Positions 16,014-22,764 of a stretch of DNA of 41,616 bases are shown here, piece by piece. Each line of letters begins with the position of its first letter. Positions within the stretch are counted from its first letter, which is position 1. The stretch covers positions 1-41,616 of the forward strand of contig LJNG01000003.1 in the NCBI GenBank assembly GCA_001302985.1, given 5' to 3'. Source of the DNA: Parcubacteria bacterium DG_74_3 (lineage in GTDB: Bacteria; Patescibacteriota; Minisyncoccia; Minisyncoccales; DG-74-3). Made by a program: the position numbers and the translations under genes. The notes beneath the pieces are model-generated. The model was not told the origin of the DNA. It worked only from the letters and a program-made list of their open reading frames with translations, and did no database searches.

Positions 16014-16400
16014 ATGATTGTACCACTTAGTCCTAAAATCCTATTATTTGGACTTGAATACTTCGACATAAACACCTTAATGGGTCAACCATTGGGGTGG
16101 TTGAAATGGCCAACTCTTTTGGGACTCATTTTTGCGGCTGTCTCCTTCGTAATCGCCGCTTTCTACATTGTCAAATATACCCAGGGATTTTATAGGGGGA
16201 GAAGGATTCCTCGGTCTTGGAAATTTATTTTGCGGGGTGTTTTTATTACTGCTATTGCTGAGATCGGAGAAATGCTGGGTTTTTACGAATGGCCCAACCC
16301 AGGACTTATTGAGATGAATTTACTTTTAATATTTCCTCATGCTATAGGTGGAGTTCTGATTGGTCTGGGAGCTTATTATTTATACAAAGAAGTAACCTAA
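16014..16400 (+). CDS. Small four-helix membrane protein, ExxE paralogue B
   Basis: A 128-aa protein with about three to four membrane helices. It shares a clear pattern with the next gene: VKYTQGFYRGRRIPRSWK here against IGYTKKFYGGRPIPEEWR there, then a helix with AEIGEMLGFYEW against HELIETILLYQW. Two Glu residues four apart within a predicted membrane helix are notable and could bind a metal or carry protons, which is inference. I do not recognise a named family. It is co-directional and closely spaced with the kinase, V4R and receiver genes. Confidence 0.7.
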   Translation: MIVPLSPKILLFGLEYFDINTLMGQPLGWLKWPTLLGLIFAAVSFVIAAFYIVKYTQGFYRGRRIPRSWKFILRGVFITAIAEIGEMLGFYEWPNPGLIEMNLLLIFPHAIGGVLIGLGAYYLYKEVT

Positions 16401-16407
16401 AGATACT

Positions 16408-16779
16408 ATGCAGATGCCAATTTTAGAATTTAATGCAGTTAACCCTCTAACCTATCCCTTCGGCCCCATACTTCCGATGAATCTTTTTTGTTTGTTGGTT
16501 CACATTCCCATAGTTTTTGGCTTTGGAGCCGCAGCCTATTGGATTATCGGTTATACCAAGAAATTTTATGGAGGAAGACCGATTCCAGAAGAGTGGAGAA
16601 GTTTTTGGATGGCAATGGTCTGGGGAACAGTTCATGAGCTAATAGAAACCATTCTTCTTTATCAGTGGATTGTTGGGCAGGTTTTATTAATTGTTTTCTT
16701 TGTGGTTCAGGTTATAGCCGGAATTTATCTTGTCTGGGGAAGTTATCTGTTGGCTAAAAAATATATCATAAGAGGATAG
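16408..16779 (+). CDS. Small four-helix membrane protein, ExxE paralogue C
   Basis: A 123-aa membrane protein, 7 bp after its paralogue. Helices lie at about 24-46, 65-85 and 88-118. The cytoplasmic-looking loop YTKKFYGGRPIPEEW and the ExxE-containing helix (HELIETILLYQW) repeat the layout of the preceding gene, which indicates tandem duplication and divergence. Here a His replaces the residue just before the first Glu. ATG 16408 is used; a second ATG two codons later is possible. Function unknown. The V4R gene follows 7 bp downstream with a GAGG ribosome-binding site. Confidence 0.7.
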   Translation: MQMPILEFNAVNPLTYPFGPILPMNLFCLLVHIPIVFGFGAAAYWIIGYTKKFYGGRPIPEEWRSFWMAMVWGTVHELIETILLYQWIVGQVLLIVFFVVQVIAGIYLVWGSYLLAKKYIIRG

Positions 16780-16786
16780 GTGTGAT

Positions 16787-17329
16787 ATGGAAAAAATAAT
16801 CGAGGGGATTGAAAAAGAGCTCAGGGATGTAGCTGAGGGTAAGCCATTAAAGCCTCTTAAAAAACAATTAGGAGAAGAAATTACTGTCTGCTATTTAAGG
16901 GTCGCGCTTTTTGCCCTCCAATGGACCTCGGTTGGCTATCATTCTGCCTTAAGATTAGCCGGAATGAAACTGGGCAAAAGAGTAGGAACAGGAAGCGAGA
17001 AAACAGAGCTTTCTCTGGTTTTAGAAGAAATTGCCAGAATATTACGAGCTTTAAGAGGGGGAGAGGTTGAGACTGAAATTATGCCAGAGTCAAGAGGAGC
17101 CCAAATTAAAATTTACGATTCCCCCCTTTTGAACGACATTCCCAATATCTTACAAAACATTTGCTTTTTTGAAGAAGGGTTTATTGAGGGTTATCTTGAC
17201 GGGGTTATAGCCAAACAAGGGGCCCTAGCCCTAGCCGAAGCTAAATTTTCAATTAGTGAAGTTTCGGTAGAAGAAAAAAGGTGTGTTGGTTTAGGTGATG
17301 ATCACTGTGGTTTCCTGATTAAATTTTAA
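16787..17329 (+). CDS. V4R-domain protein
   Basis: A 180-aa soluble protein whose C-terminal half matches the V4R (4-vinyl reductase) small-molecule-binding fold, a relative of TRAPP/Bet3 and of the sensory part of XylR/DmpR-type regulators. The diagnostic ending is present: EEKRCVGLGDDHCGFLIKF, with the paired Cys separated by GLGDDH. An N-terminal helical part (about 1-70) precedes it. V4R domains are thought to bind hydrocarbons or other small ligands. Placed between membrane proteins and response regulators, it may be the ligand-sensing part of this pathway, which is inference. Confidence 0.75.
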   Translation: MEKIIEGIEKELRDVAEGKPLKPLKKQLGEEITVCYLRVALFALQWTSVGYHSALRLAGMKLGKRVGTGSEKTELSLVLEEIARILRALRGGEVETEIMPESRGAQIKIYDSPLLNDIPNILQNICFFEEGFIEGYLDGVIAKQGALALAEAKFSISEVSVEEKRCVGLGDDHCGFLIKF

Positions 17330-17358
17330 AAACCTTAAAGATAATTAATTAAAAATCA

Positions 17359-17730
17359 ATGGCAAAAAAAATTTTACTACTTGAAGACGAAGAAATAATG
17401 CTTGACCTTCTTCAGAGAAAATTAGCCAAAGAAGGTTACGATGTGTCAGTAGCTAGAGACGGAGAAGAGGGTTTAGAGAAGATGAGAGAAGCAAAACCCG
17501 ACATTGTTTTATTGGATGTCATTATGCCAAAAAAAGGAGGATTTGAGGTAATGGAAGAAATGCTAAAAGATAAAGATTTAATGAATATCCCAGTTATTAT
17601 TATCTCAAATTCCGGGCAACCAGTAGAACTTGATCGAGCTAAAAAATTGGGAGCAAAAGACTGGTTAATTAAAACCGAATTCGATCCTCAGGAAGTAATT
17701 GATAAGGTAATTAAGCAAATCGGAAAATAA
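17359..17730 (+). CDS. Receiver-only response regulator 1 (CheY-like)
   Basis: A 123-aa single receiver domain with no output domain. The acidic pocket is in LLEDEEIM (about 6-13), the phospho-acceptor Asp in IVLLDVIMP (about residue 54), the switch Ser in IIISNSGQ (about 83), and the conserved Lys in DWLIKTEF (about 106). The gene starts 29 bp after the V4R gene and is likely in the same operon. A domain with no effector must act by protein contact or as a phosphate relay or sink. Its kinase is presumably the one at 14372. Confidence 0.93.
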   Translation: MAKKILLLEDEEIMLDLLQRKLAKEGYDVSVARDGEEGLEKMREAKPDIVLLDVIMPKKGGFEVMEEMLKDKDLMNIPVIIISNSGQPVELDRAKKLGAKDWLIKTEFDPQEVIDKVIKQIGK

Positions 17731-17778
17731 TCCACTGAACCGTTTCTCTATTTTACCCTAAAATAATTGCGAGATTTT

Positions 17779-18147
17779 ATGCCTAAGAAAATTTTAATTA
17801 TTGAAGATGATAAATTTCTTAGAGAGCTTATTGCTCAAAAACTCCACAGAGAAGGCTTTGAGGTAGCTGAGGCTATTGATGGTGAAGAGGGAATAAAGAA
17901 AATAGTCGAGGAAAAACCAGATTTGATTTTGTTAGACCTTATTTTGCCTGGAATAGACGGTTTTGAGGTGCTTTTGCGAATGAAAGAAGATGCATCCTTA
18001 ACCCTAATTCCCGTGATTATCCTTTCTAACCTTGGACAAAAAGAAGACGTAGAAAGAGGTTTAAAGTTGGGAGCCGTCGACTACCTCATTAAAGCCCATT
18101 TCACGCCCGGAGAAATTATTGATAAGATTAAGACTAATCTGAAATAA
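17779..18147 (+). CDS. Receiver-only response regulator 2 (CheY-like)
   Basis: A 122-aa receiver domain similar to its neighbour: acidic pair in IIEDDKFL, phospho-acceptor Asp in LILLDLILPG (about residue 53), switch Ser in VIILSNLGQ, Lys in DYLIKAHF. An upstream TTG at 17767 would add four residues; ATG 17779 giving MPKKILIIED is the normal family start. Two tandem receiver-only proteins and no DNA-binding regulator suggest a phosphorelay or competing outputs. A hairpin repeat (18151-18196) follows and closes the signalling island. Confidence 0.92.
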   Translation: MPKKILIIEDDKFLRELIAQKLHREGFEVAEAIDGEEGIKKIVEEKPDLILLDLILPGIDGFEVLLRMKEDASLTLIPVIILSNLGQKEDVERGLKLGAVDYLIKAHFTPGEIIDKIKTNLK

Positions 18148-18150
18148 CCC

Positions 18151-18196
18151 TAAATCTTAGACCCTAAACTCTAGACCGTTAACTGTTTAGAGTTTA
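18151..18196. repeat. Tandem 14-mer plus inverted repeat
   Basis: Two imperfect copies of a CCCTAAAyyyTAGA-type 14-mer run head to tail, immediately followed by the partner arm of a perfect 9-bp inverted repeat (TAAACTCTA at 18165-18173, TAGAGTTTA at 18188-18196). The short-period pattern resembles other AT-rich heptad repeats in this window. It may also stop transcription weakly, but there is no T-run. Confidence 0.6.
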
Positions 18197-18214
18197 AAGT
18201 TTATAGTTATTAAT

Positions 18215-19099
18215 ATGCCAGAACTACCCGAAGTTGAGACAACGGTTCGTTATTTAGCAAAAAATGTCCTAGGAAGGACCTTTTTTGATGTTTGGACAGA
18301 CTGGTCTAAAACGATTAAAATTCCCAAAAACTTCCAGCAGTTTAAAAAAGAAATTAAGGGAAGGAAAATAAAAAAAATTTGGAGACGGGGAAAAAATATC
18401 CTCTTTGAACTTTCAGGTGAAAAGATCTTATTAATTCATCAAAAACTTACAGGTCACCTGCTTTTTGGAAAATGGACAAGAGAAAACAACACTTGGCAAG
18501 CCCCACTGGGCCCTTTATCAGAAAGAATTAATAGTTATCTCCACCTTATTTTTACTTTAGATAATGGCCAAATGTTGGCTCTTTCTGATGTAAGAAAATT
18601 TGCTAAAGTAGAATTATGGGACAGCAAAAAACTGTTTGACTCCCAGGGATTTATAAAACTAGGACCCGAACCCCTGGGAAAAAGTTTTACTTTCGAAAAA
18701 TTTAGAGAAGTTTTGACAGAGAAGAAAGGGAAAATAAAGCAAATCTTAATGAATCAAGAAGTAATTGCAGGTATTGGTAATATTTATTCAGATGAAATAT
18801 TATTTAGGGCTAAGATTCACCCCCTGAAAAACATTTCCGAATTAAGCGAAAAAGAACTAAAAAGAGTTTATCAGGTAATGAGAAAGGTTTTGTCTCTAGC
18901 GGTTCATCTCCAGGGAGAGTCAATTTCTGATTACCGGGTCCCTACCGGAAAAGAAGGGGGTTTTGATAAGGCCAGAAAGGTCTATCGAAGAACAGGAGAA
19001 AGATGTTCTCGTTGCGGAACAATAATTAAAAAGATTAAAGTGGGAGGTAGGGCAGCTCATTTTTGCCCCAGATGTCAAAAATATAAACCAATCAGTTAA
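18215..19099 (+). CDS. mutM: Formamidopyrimidine-DNA glycosylase (Fpg/MutM)
   Basis: A 294-aa bifunctional DNA glycosylase/AP lyase that removes 8-oxoguanine and other oxidised purines. The N-terminal catalytic Pro and Glu are in MPELPEVET, the catalytic Lys region is HQKLTGHL (about 73-80), and the helix-two-turn-helix QEVIAGIGNIYSDE (about 186-199) is complete. The C-terminal zinc finger has CSRCG and CPRCQ. Length is slightly above the usual 270 aa. It stands between the signalling island and a small independent transcription unit, with no clear operon partners. Confidence 0.97.
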   Translation: MPELPEVETTVRYLAKNVLGRTFFDVWTDWSKTIKIPKNFQQFKKEIKGRKIKKIWRRGKNILFELSGEKILLIHQKLTGHLLFGKWTRENNTWQAPLGPLSERINSYLHLIFTLDNGQMLALSDVRKFAKVELWDSKKLFDSQGFIKLGPEPLGKSFTFEKFREVLTEKKGKIKQILMNQEVIAGIGNIYSDEILFRAKIHPLKNISELSEKELKRVYQVMRKVLSLAVHLQGESISDYRVPTGKEGGFDKARKVYRRTGERCSRCGTIIKKIKVGGRAAHFCPRCQKYKPIS

Positions 19100-19117
19100 A
19101 TTATTGTATTTATATTC

Positions 19118-19146
19118 TTGACAAGCTTTTATATAGATCTTATAAA
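19118..19146 (+). promoter_or_regulatory. Consensus promoter for the 57-aa gene
   Basis: TTGACA (19118-19123) and TATAAA (19141-19146) with a 17-bp spacer. A GAGGAGGAGG ribosome-binding site follows at 19149-19158. Confidence 0.8.
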
Positions 19147-19166
19147 AGAGGAGGAGGGGCGAACAA

Positions 19167-19340
19167 TTGGACAAAGTAATTATAGTCGCTGAACTAAGAG
19201 ACCCCATAATCGGCGAAGAAACAAACAAGGTGGAAGCTTACTTACAAAGATATCTAGTTCAAAGAATTATTCCTTGGGCTATTGTCTGCGAGAGAGGAGT
19301 GGAAGTCAGAATAGAGAGAGGCACGAATAAACTATCCTAA
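19167..19340 (+). CDS. 57-aa protein of unknown function, TTG start
   Basis: A short gene starting at TTG (19167-19169), 8 bp after the extended Shine-Dalgarno GAGGAGGAGG. The product starts MDKVIIVAELRDPIIGEE, continues with NKVEAYLQRYLVQRI and ends TNKLS. It looks like a small folded alpha/beta protein with one Cys; I do not recognise the family. A consensus promoter lies just upstream, and a strong hairpin terminator begins 1 bp after the stop, so this is a complete single-gene unit. The signals suggest high expression. No alternative ATG start fits the ribosome-binding site. Confidence 0.75.
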   Translation: MDKVIIVAELRDPIIGEETNKVEAYLQRYLVQRIIPWAIVCERGVEVRIERGTNKLS

Positions 19341-19341
19341 A

Positions 19342-19383
19342 AGGCTCTAAATTTTCATGAAAAATTCAGAGCCTATTTTTTTT
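19342..19383 (+). terminator. Intrinsic terminator of the 57-aa gene
   Basis: AGGCTCT (19342-19348) pairs with AGAGCCT (19368-19374). An inner AATTTT/AAAATT pairing extends the stem, and eight T's follow at 19376-19383. Confidence 0.85.
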
Positions 19384-19427
19384 GAGTAATTTATAATAAG
19401 ATGTAGAGTAGTGGTTTAATAAAAAAT

Positions 19428-20375
19428 ATGATTATTTTTCTTTACGGAGAAGACACCTATAGACTCAATCAAAAATTACAAGAAATACTTGAAAAGTACA
19501 AACAAACCCACAAAAGAGGATTAAATATAAAAATATTTGATTTCGGGGCGGCAACTGGTGAATTAAGTTTTCAAGATTTCAAAGAGGAACTTCAACAGAC
19601 CTCCATGTTTAAAGAGAAAAAATTAATAATACTTAAAAAAATTTTTTCAAACCAACACTTTAAAACAAATTTTTTAAAAGACATTAAAGACTTAATTGTC
19701 TTGGAAGACATCATTGTAATTTTTGAAGATGAAAAAGTCTCCTCGAGCGATTCTTTATTTAAGGCTCTCAAAAAGAAAACCCAGTATCAAGAATTCAAAA
19801 AATTAGAGGGAGAACTGGTGAAAAACTGGGCCAGAAAGGAATTTAAAAAATACCAAGCCAAAATTCAACCCCAAGCCCTTTCAAAATTAATTGATTTTGT
19901 GGGTAATGATTTATGGCAACTTTCTAATGAAATAAAAAAGTTGATTAGTTATAAAAAGGGGAAAGAAATTCTAACAAGAGATGTCGAGCTTTTAGTGAGA
20001 CCAAAAATTAATTCTGACATCTTTGAAACCATCGACCACATTGCCTCGAAAAAGAAAAAGAAGGCTCTTGAATTGCTTCATAAGCATTTAGAGAAAGGAG
20101 ACTCCCCCTTATACTTGCTTTCAATGATTAGTTATCAGTTTAGAAATCTTTTGGCAATTAAAGACCTGGTAGAAAGAAATCAATCCCCCTATTTTTTCGG
20201 GAAAAAAGCAGGTCTTCATCCCTATGTAATTAAAAAAAGCTACCCCCTGGCTCAAAAATTCACCTCCGAAGAACTAAAAAAAATCTACCAGAAAATACTT
20301 GAAGTAGATTTTAATATCAAAACCGGCAGAATTACACCGGAAACAGCTCTTGATTTATTAATTGCAGAGATTTGA
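19428..20375 (+). CDS. holA: DNA polymerase III subunit delta
   Basis: A 315-aa clamp-loader subunit that opens the beta clamp. The N-terminus MIIFLYGEDTYRLNQKL is typical of HolA, where the P-loop-like region is degenerate. The middle DLWQLSNEIKKLISY and the C-terminal region with SMISYQFRNLLAIKDL and the ending TPETALDLLIAEI are the best-conserved parts of the family. It is expressed independently of the preceding small unit and converges on rpsT with a gap of three bases. Gene neighbours holA and rpsT are often adjacent in bacteria. Confidence 0.9.
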   Translation: MIIFLYGEDTYRLNQKLQEILEKYKQTHKRGLNIKIFDFGAATGELSFQDFKEELQQTSMFKEKKLIILKKIFSNQHFKTNFLKDIKDLIVLEDIIVIFEDEKVSSSDSLFKALKKKTQYQEFKKLEGELVKNWARKEFKKYQAKIQPQALSKLIDFVGNDLWQLSNEIKKLISYKKGKEILTRDVELLVRPKINSDIFETIDHIASKKKKKALELLHKHLEKGDSPLYLLSMISYQFRNLLAIKDLVERNQSPYFFGKKAGLHPYVIKKSYPLAQKFTSEELKKIYQKILEVDFNIKTGRITPETALDLLIAEI

Positions 20376-20378
20376 GAT

Positions 20379-20642
20379 CTATTTTGTCCGGTTTATCAAT
20401 TTGGTAATTCTTGATTTTTTTCTGGCAGCGGTATTTGCTTTTATTAGTCTGGACTTCGCTGCCTTATCTAATAACTTATAAGCTCGGGGTAAAAGAGAGC
20501 GAGCTTCTTTGGTCTTTTTTTCGGCTAACGACACCTCGATTTTTTTCAGGATATCCTTAAGCTCTTTCTTTTTTTGGATGTTTTTAATTCTTTTTTTTTT
20601 TCTTTGTCTCAAAGCTTTTTTTGCTGATTTTGTTATTGGCAT
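20379..20642 (-). CDS. rpsT: 30S ribosomal protein S20
   Basis: An 87-aa, strongly basic small-subunit protein that binds 16S rRNA near the 5' domain. It starts MPITKSAKKALRQ, the family N-terminus, and ends with a Lys/Arg-rich helix (KANTAARKKSRI). A longer frame upstream to 20681 would read through the GC-rich leader and is rejected. It has its own promoter (20721-20749) and a leader of about 70 nt with strong alternative pairings, which could allow S20 autoregulation as known for Escherichia coli rpsT. Confidence 0.95.
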   Translation of the reverse strand: MPITKSAKKALRQRKKKRIKNIQKKKELKDILKKIEVSLAEKKTKEARSLLPRAYKLLDKAAKSRLIKANTAARKKSRITKLINRTK

Positions 20643-20692
20643 GGTGGGGGCTCGGAATGGGCCTGGGTCCCCCCGACCCACCTCCGAATCAT
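20643..20692 (-). promoter_or_regulatory. GC-rich structured leader of rpsT
   Basis: This leader is much more GC-rich than its surroundings. Alternative pairings compete: a hairpin TGGGTC-CCCCC-GACCCA (20664-20680 on the plus strand), GGTGGG (20643-20648) against CCCACC (20677-20682), which would hide the base just before the start codon, and TCGGA (20652-20656) against TCCGA (20683-20687). The last two together would make a pseudoknot. The arrangement is suggestive of translational control, but no family match is known to me. Confidence 0.45.
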
Positions 20693-20720
20693 TAAAGACA
20701 ATGATGTTATGTGATTATTT

Positions 20721-20749
20721 AATATAGATTATTTTACCTTTTTTATCAA
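20721..20749 (-). promoter_or_regulatory. rpsT promoter
   Basis: On the minus strand TTGATA (20744-20749) and TATATT (20721-20726) are separated by 17 bp. The -35 overlaps the last codons of uvrB. Confidence 0.55.
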
Positions 20750-22707
20750 CCACTCGGTCTCCTCATTGTTGATTTTGAATTAAGTTTTAGGATTAAATCT
20801 CGTATTTTGGCTGCCCTCTCAAAGTCTAAGTTTTTTGCGGCTTCTTGCATTTCCCTTTCTAAAAGTTTTTTGTCTTGAATTTTTCCAAATTCGATTGAGA
20901 TTTCTTTTTCTCTAACCATAAAGGGCCACTCTCTTATATCCTTAGTAATTTGTTTTGGGACTATCCCCCTTTTTCGATTATAATCTTCTTGAATTTTTCT
21001 TCTTCTGTCCACCTCTTTAATAGCCTTAGTCATTGATCTGGTAGTTTCATCGGCATATAAAATTACCCGACCCTCGATGTGCCTGGCTGCTCTTCCCATT
21101 GTCTGAATAAGGGTTGTTTCTGATCTTAAAAACCCCTCTTTATCTGCATCAAGAATAGCTACCAAGGCTACCTCTGGTAAATCCAATCCTTCTCTTAAGA
21201 GATTGATTCCGACCAAAACATCGTATTCTCCCAGCCTTAAATCCCTTAAAATTTTTGGTCGCTCCAGAGTTTTTACTTCAGCGTGAAGCCACCTGGCCTT
21301 AATGTCTTCTTCTGATAGAAAGTCAGAAAGAGCCTCGGCCAATCTTTTGGTGAGAGTTAAAACCAAAGTTCTCTGTTTTTGCCTTATTCTTTTTTGTATT
21401 TCTTTTATTAAATCTCCGACCTGATTTTCCGTTGGTTTAATTGTAACTAGGGGTTCTAATAAACCGGTCGGTCTAATGAGTTGCTCAACAATATATTTTT
21501 TCCCAGTTTTTTCTCTCTCAAAAGAGGCGGGGGTAGCTGAAACATAAAGAACTTGATTAATTTTATTTTCAAACTCTTTATAAGTTAAAGGTCTGTTATC
21601 CAGGGCTGAGGGGAGTCGGAAACCATATTCGATCAGGGCTTCTTTTCTGGCCCTATCTTGTTTTGGCATGGCATGAAGTTGAGGAATGGTCATGTGAGAT
21701 TCATCGACAATCACCAGAAAATCATTCGGAAAATAGTTTAAGAGAACAAAAGGGGGTTCTCCTGGTTTTCGGAACTCGAGATGGCGAGAATAGTTTTCAA
21801 TACCATGGCAGTATCCGGTTTCTTTAAGCATCTCCAAATCATAATTTGTTCTTTGTTGCAGCCTTTGAGCCTCAAGTAATTTTTTTTGTTTTTTTAATTC
21901 CCTTACCCCTCTTTCTAGTTCTAGCTTGATATTTTCAATTGCAATGTTTAATTTGTCTTCGGGAGTAACCCAAAAATGAGCAGGATAAATCTTAAATTGC
22001 TGATTGGAAATTTTAAATTGAGGATTAAAGGAGGCTTTAGCTATCGAGATTTTCTCAATCTTGTTTTCAGAAAATTCAATTCTCAAAATTTCCCTACCGG
22101 TAACTAAATAAATATCTATAATATTCCCCCTTACCCGAAAGGTTCCTGGCTTAAAATCGATGTCGTTTCTTTGATACTGAAGAGAGGTTAAGTGAGAAAT
22201 TAGGTCCTGCCTCGTTATTGCTTGGTGCGGTTTAATTTCCAGAGCAACTTGTTGATAAGCAGCGGGAGACCCAATATTGTAAATACAAGAAACAGAAGCC
22301 ACTAAGACCACATCCCTTCTGGTTAAAATATCTTGGGTAGCCGCGTGTCTTAATCTATCAATCTCCTCGTTAATTTTGGCATCTTTTTCAATATAAGTAT
22401 CTGTTTGGGGGATATAGGCTTCTGGTTGATAATAATCGTAATAAGAGACAAAATAATGAATAGCATTGTTAGGAAAAAACTCTTTAAATTCTTGGTATAG
22501 CTGAGCAGCTAGAGTTTTATTGTGAGAAATTATTAAAACAGGCCTCTGGACTCTTTCAATTACCGAAGCCATAGTAAAGGTTTTACCAGAGCCGGTTACC
22601 CCTAAGAGAACTTGATGTCTAACCCCTTTTTTAAGATTTTTAGTTAACCTATCAATGGCTTGGGGCTGATCACCAGTTGGTTTAAAGGGAGACTTTAAGT
22701 TGAACAT
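20746..22707 (-). CDS. uvrB: Excinuclease ABC subunit UvrB
   Basis: A 653-aa helicase-like damage-verification subunit of nucleotide excision repair. It begins MFNLKSPFKPTGDQPQAI. It has Walker A LGVTGSGKTF, the beta-hairpin YYDYYQPEAYIP that inserts between DNA strands, DEXH-type motif VDESH, and helicase motifs through QTMGRAARH (motif VI). A C-terminal UVR domain (EMQEAAKNLDFERAAKIRD) binds UvrC. A TTG at 22743 would add 12 residues but lies inside an inverted repeat, so ATG 22707 is preferred. Near residue 236 the usual sequence is replaced by FNPQFKISNQQFKI, encoded by a short AT-rich repeat-like stretch. Confidence 0.97.
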   Translation of the reverse strand: MFNLKSPFKPTGDQPQAIDRLTKNLKKGVRHQVLLGVTGSGKTFTMASVIERVQRPVLIISHNKTLAAQLYQEFKEFFPNNAIHYFVSYYDYYQPEAYIPQTDTYIEKDAKINEEIDRLRHAATQDILTRRDVVLVASVSCIYNIGSPAAYQQVALEIKPHQAITRQDLISHLTSLQYQRNDIDFKPGTFRVRGNIIDIYLVTGREILRIEFSENKIEKISIAKASFNPQFKISNQQFKIYPAHFWVTPEDKLNIAIENIKLELERGVRELKKQKKLLEAQRLQQRTNYDLEMLKETGYCHGIENYSRHLEFRKPGEPPFVLLNYFPNDFLVIVDESHMTIPQLHAMPKQDRARKEALIEYGFRLPSALDNRPLTYKEFENKINQVLYVSATPASFEREKTGKKYIVEQLIRPTGLLEPLVTIKPTENQVGDLIKEIQKRIRQKQRTLVLTLTKRLAEALSDFLSEEDIKARWLHAEVKTLERPKILRDLRLGEYDVLVGINLLREGLDLPEVALVAILDADKEGFLRSETTLIQTMGRAARHIEGRVILYADETTRSMTKAIKEVDRRRKIQEDYNRKRGIVPKQITKDIREWPFMVREKEISIEFGKIQDKKLLEREMQEAAKNLDFERAAKIRDLILKLNSKSTMRRPSG

Positions 22708-22715
22708 ACTTTTCT

Positions 22716-22756
22716 TTTTAGCCCAAACTTCCTCTTTTTTCAAGTTTGGGCTAAAA
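22716..22756. repeat. Perfect 15-bp inverted repeat between uvrB and the murE-like gene
   Basis: TTTTAGCCCAAACTT (22716-22730) and its exact reverse complement (22742-22756) are separated by 11 bp. The repeat fills most of the 57-bp gap between the two divergent starts and could be an operator or an mRNA hairpin for either gene. Confidence 0.7.
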
Positions 22757-22764
22757 TTAAAAAG

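Noticed and set aside
20643-20681. Longer rpsT frame beginning MGRGDPGPF
   Set aside because: It reads through the GC-rich leader; the normal S20 start is MPITKSAKK.
22708-22743. TTG start extending uvrB by 12 residues
   Set aside because: It falls within the inverted repeat, and the family N-terminus begins at MFNLKSPF.
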